This document shows, in pieces, positions 61,205 through 64,000 of a stretch of 64,000 nt of DNA. The notes below the pieces were generated by a model. It made no database searches, had not been told where the DNA came from, and saw only the letters and a program-made list of their open reading frames with translations. This DNA is from Seison nebaliae (taxonomy: Eukaryota; Rotifera; Pararotatoria; Seisonacea; Seisonidae), in NCBI GenBank assembly GCA_023231475.1, contig JALJEE010002282.1:62001-126000 (forward strand), given 5' to 3'. The number at the start of each line of letters is the position of its first letter. Positions within the stretch are counted from its first letter, which is position 1. Both the position numbers and the translations under genes were made by a program.

Positions 61205-63421
61205 TTACTGTTTAATATCGATCGTTTGAAGACCGATCATTTTCAGGAAAGTTTTCTTAAATGAATTATTCTTCTTCGTCTTCTTCTTATTTTCTCGTTT
61301 GGGTTTTTCTGGTTTCAGTTCTTCTAACTCAATTCCATCAGCCAATGTATCATCTTCCGAATCATGTGGCACGGGCGTTATATTTGAAGCGTCGGTGCGA
61401 AATGATTTCACATCCCAAATCACATTCTTCCCACCAGATCGTACTGATGGTTCTGTTAAATCCTCTGAAATTCTTATAGTAGGATGAGCCTCCTCGAATG
61501 TCTGATGCGGTTTAAATGGATCTTCTGGAACTAGAACTGATCCAACACGTTCTCTTTTCTCACTCTTACTCAACGAGTTTCGAACTTTCGGTTTTGTTTG
61601 TTCGATCGAATTCATTTTGAATGCATTTTCATTCTTTTTCGTTTTCTCTTTTATAATTGCATTGTTTGCCTGATAGAGATGATAATTCATATTATCGTTT
61701 TGTTGAGATAAAGATCGTTGATAGATAGTGACTGTTGGGTTACTATTAATTCTGACATGATAGTCATCTTTTCTTTTCTTCTCACTTTCAATATCATTTA
61801 ATGGAATTGGAGAAAGTTTCCCTTCTCCATCGTTAGAGAATGATGTATTATCATAAGATCTCTTAATATTATCCATCGTTGGAATATCTACCGATTTCAT
61901 TTTTGATTCCATACTCTTCTTAATCAAAATCTTACTATCACGCTTCATATGTATCGATGAGTCATGGGAAGAACTCGAATAATCTTCTTCTTCTTCACTA
62001 TCAACCGTCTCAATTGACGTTTGTTCCATAGGAGACTACGAATAAAAAAGAATTAACAACAAATCAAAATTATTTGAAAATAAAGAAAAGAAGAACTTGG
62101 TTATCAAAAAATTTAGCTGGTAAAATTTTGGGAATGCTTCCAGCGAACGATGACTTTAATATTTGTTCGTGCTTTTCAATTTCTTTCCGAAGTTCAATCT
62201 CATTTTGCTCTTTCTCTTCCTGTAATTTTTTCGTTTCATTATATTTCCTGATTCCTTCTTCTGCCAATTTTTGAGCTTCCTGTTCTTCCAATATCAGTCT
62301 AGCTAATCTCCTCTCCTTCTCTAACTTAATCTGTTCCAATCGTAATTGTTCGTTCTCTATTTCTTCTTTCTCCTTTTCAATATGGTGCAATTCTCCCGGC
62401 AACATAATCTTCATATTTTTCGATGTTTCATTTGTCAATTCGATAGGTAATTCTGATGATCTATTATTCTCTTCAATTTCACTACTTTCTAACTGCCATG
62501 GATTATTTCCATTGATTGGAGAATAATCGATATGTTCAACTGATTCAATGAATCGAACTTGATGTTGAGTCGATTTATTCAATGGTTCTCTCTCAATTAC
62601 TTCAACTCGTTCCATAGTCGGTTGACGAGAGATTTGAATGACTTCTTCAATTTCATATTTTTCTTCATAAACATCTTCAACTAATTCGTCTTTTGGATAA
62701 TAATTGGTTTCCAATACGGTTTCCTCTGATTTAATATCTTCATTTTCCGAAATTATTTTTACAGATTCTATTTCCGTTTCTAGCACAGGCAATTCGTTTG
62801 AAATAGTTTTTCTAATGAAATCTTTTGGCATCGGATTTCTGAAATAATTTATTAATAATTATTTAAAATTTTCATTCAAATTATCCTTTTTCTGATAGTG
62901 AATTGAAGGATAACTTCTGATGAGAATTGATAGATTTGGAGAAATAACTAAAACGAGGTGGAGTTTCTGCACTCTTCGAATTATCTTTCATATCCTCGTC
63001 ATTAACTATTGAATGGAAATTAATAAAAATTTCTTTTAAACGACAGATGAACCATCATCTTGTAGAATGTATTTAATGACGACGGTACAATTATATAATT
63101 TCCGTAAATAATCCCAAACTGCCGTTCCTCTCATTCCATTCAATTGTTGTCCATTCACTGATACGAGAAAATCTCCCACTCTTCAAAAAATGATTTTTTA
63201 TTCGAAATAATTTTAAGACAATTTTTAAACTTCATGTGACCACTAGAGGCAATAATTCCATAATTCCTAGCACGAATAATCTGATAGAGATCATAAGTCT
63301 CATTAAATTCGACCTAAATATTCCATCATTAAATATCTAATTCGATAAAAAAAAAGTGAACTGATATACCTAATCCATAAGATGTCGATTCGTATTCCAC
63401 TACTCTCACTTTATCTTCCAT
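61205..63421 (-). CDS. PDZ-domain and coiled-coil scaffold-like protein, 644 aa
   Basis: Six exons, 63421-63362, 63313-63231, 63180-63053, 63005-62915, 62838-62097 and 62035-61205, join in phase. Residues ~8-98 form one PDZ domain: the carboxylate loop SYGLGISVEF, then IIRARNYGIIASSGHMKVGDFLVSVNG and VVIKYIL. An acidic linker follows, then a long Glu/Lys/Gln-rich coiled coil (IEKEKEEIENEQLRLEQIKL onward). The final exon is Ser/Asp-rich with many possible phosphorylation sites and a very basic stretch (KPKRENKKKTKKNN) before the end TIDIKQ. No enzymatic domain is seen, so a scaffold at the membrane or cytoskeleton is inferred. The frame is open for 40 codons upstream of the chosen ATG, so the protein may begin earlier. 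It ends 36 bp from the IFT22 stop (convergent). Confidence 0.75.
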
Positions 63422-63729
63422 TAGAACTGTTATCAATTTTAATAAGTCGTCTCTTATCTTATCACTCACTTCCTCCTCCACTTATTAATCGTCGTATGGT
63501 GTGAGAGTTGTGAAGGTAGAATAGTAGATAAACGTGTGGAAATAATGAATAAACTTCAATTTTTTTCTGTTCTAAAGAATTTTAATTCTCTATTTGTCAG
63601 TGGGTAAATAACAATGAATTATTTCCAGGCTGAAGGTCGTCAACTTTTCATCAACTTCAAATTCTTTTTATTTAACGAAACTTTCAACTCACAACCACAT
63701 TGAAAGTTGATGAAGGAAATAGATAATAA

Positions 63730-64000
63730 TTATTCATCTTCATAACATTTACGAGCGTCGACAGGTGTCGGAACAAAAAATGGTAAAAATTCTTTTCTCG
63801 AATTCGACGCGGAAGAATTAGTGAATGGCTGAGAGGAACATACTGATGTAACAGATAAATTTGAATTCGATGAATTTTTCGTGGGCAAACCGACACAAGA
63901 TGTTCGTTTTGATGTGACGTTCAATGGCAGATTGGATTGATGTGATGGAATTGTAGTTCGATTCAATTTATTGAAAACATGATCCTGATCATCATCATCC
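63730..64000 (-). CDS. C-terminal exon of an unknown Ser/Asn-rich protein (enters from right edge)
   Basis: The minus-strand frame is open from the window edge to a TAA at 63730, giving about 90 residues. It starts with an acidic run (DDDQDHVFNKLN) and is rich in Ser, Asn and Thr. It ends in FFVPTPVDARKCYEDE. No domain is recognised. It could be the final exon of a larger gene, possibly upstream and in the same orientation as the PDZ gene 300 bp away, but an in-frame stop separates them. Confidence 0.5.
   Translation of the reverse strand, partial: DDDDQDHVFNKLNRTTIPSHQSNLPLNVTSKRTSCVGLPTKNSSNSNLSVTSVCSSQPFTNSSASNSRKEFLPFFVPTPVDARKCYEDE

Overview
This is eukaryotic, metazoan DNA. It is AT-rich, and its genes are split by very short GT-AG introns, mostly about 43-60 nt. 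The gene set is bilaterian: a COUP-TF-type nuclear receptor, a protocadherin-like cadherin, a TRPA channel, M-Ras, the GDP-fucose transporter SLC35C1, the ciliary GTPase IFT22, an animal haem peroxidase, a serpin and a C-type lectin-like protein. The compact introns, CGA/TCG-rich codon use and poly-Ser/Thr tracts suggest a small-genome invertebrate, perhaps a mite or another ecdysozoan. The species cannot be fixed from the sequence alone.

Layout. 1-1.5 kb (-): the left-truncated end of a divergent CHK/EcKinase-like protein. 5.3-7.1 kb (+): nuclear receptor. 10.5-12.4 kb (+): an orphan coiled-coil protein. 12.8-13.9 kb (+): SLC35C1. 14.3-15.3 kb (+): M-Ras. 16.1-17.3 kb (+): intronless aminoacylase-1. 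18.2-22.8 kb (+): a 13-exon TRPA channel. 23-30 kb is a repeat-rich accessory block with foldback elements and a dead ISXO2-like transposase gene. 30.1-32.9 kb: an intronless C-type lectin-like gene (+) and a serpin (-). 33.9-36 kb: a divergent PTRH2 (-)/TRMT6 (+) pair. 36-48 kb is an almost 12 kb gene desert in front of a protocadherin-like gene (48-51.9 kb, +). 53.6-57.3 kb (+): a tiny secreted protein, ABHD2, and a zinc-finger protein with a BCL11-like N-terminus. 57.6-60.2 kb (-): haem peroxidase, divergent from IFT22 (60.4-61.2 kb, +). 61.2-63.4 kb (-): a PDZ/coiled-coil protein. 63.7 kb to the end (-): the last exon of a gene that enters from the right.

The genes do not form an operon or a single pathway; they are ordinary single-copy animal genes. 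Exon joins were checked by hand, by requiring GT/AG borders, a preserved reading phase and agreement with remembered family consensus. Several genes were rebuilt fully in frame: TRPA 1,289 aa, protocadherin 1,293 aa, ABHD2 467 aa, TRMT6 409 aa, M-Ras 206 aa, IFT22 174 aa, serpin 367 aa.

No clearly new biological system was found. The observations most worth following up are an RFX X-box-like site just upstream of IFT22, a nuclear receptor with a good DNA-binding domain but an unrecognisable ligand domain, a likely catalytically dead CHK-like kinase, an unusual zinc-finger combination, and several families of small foldback transposons.
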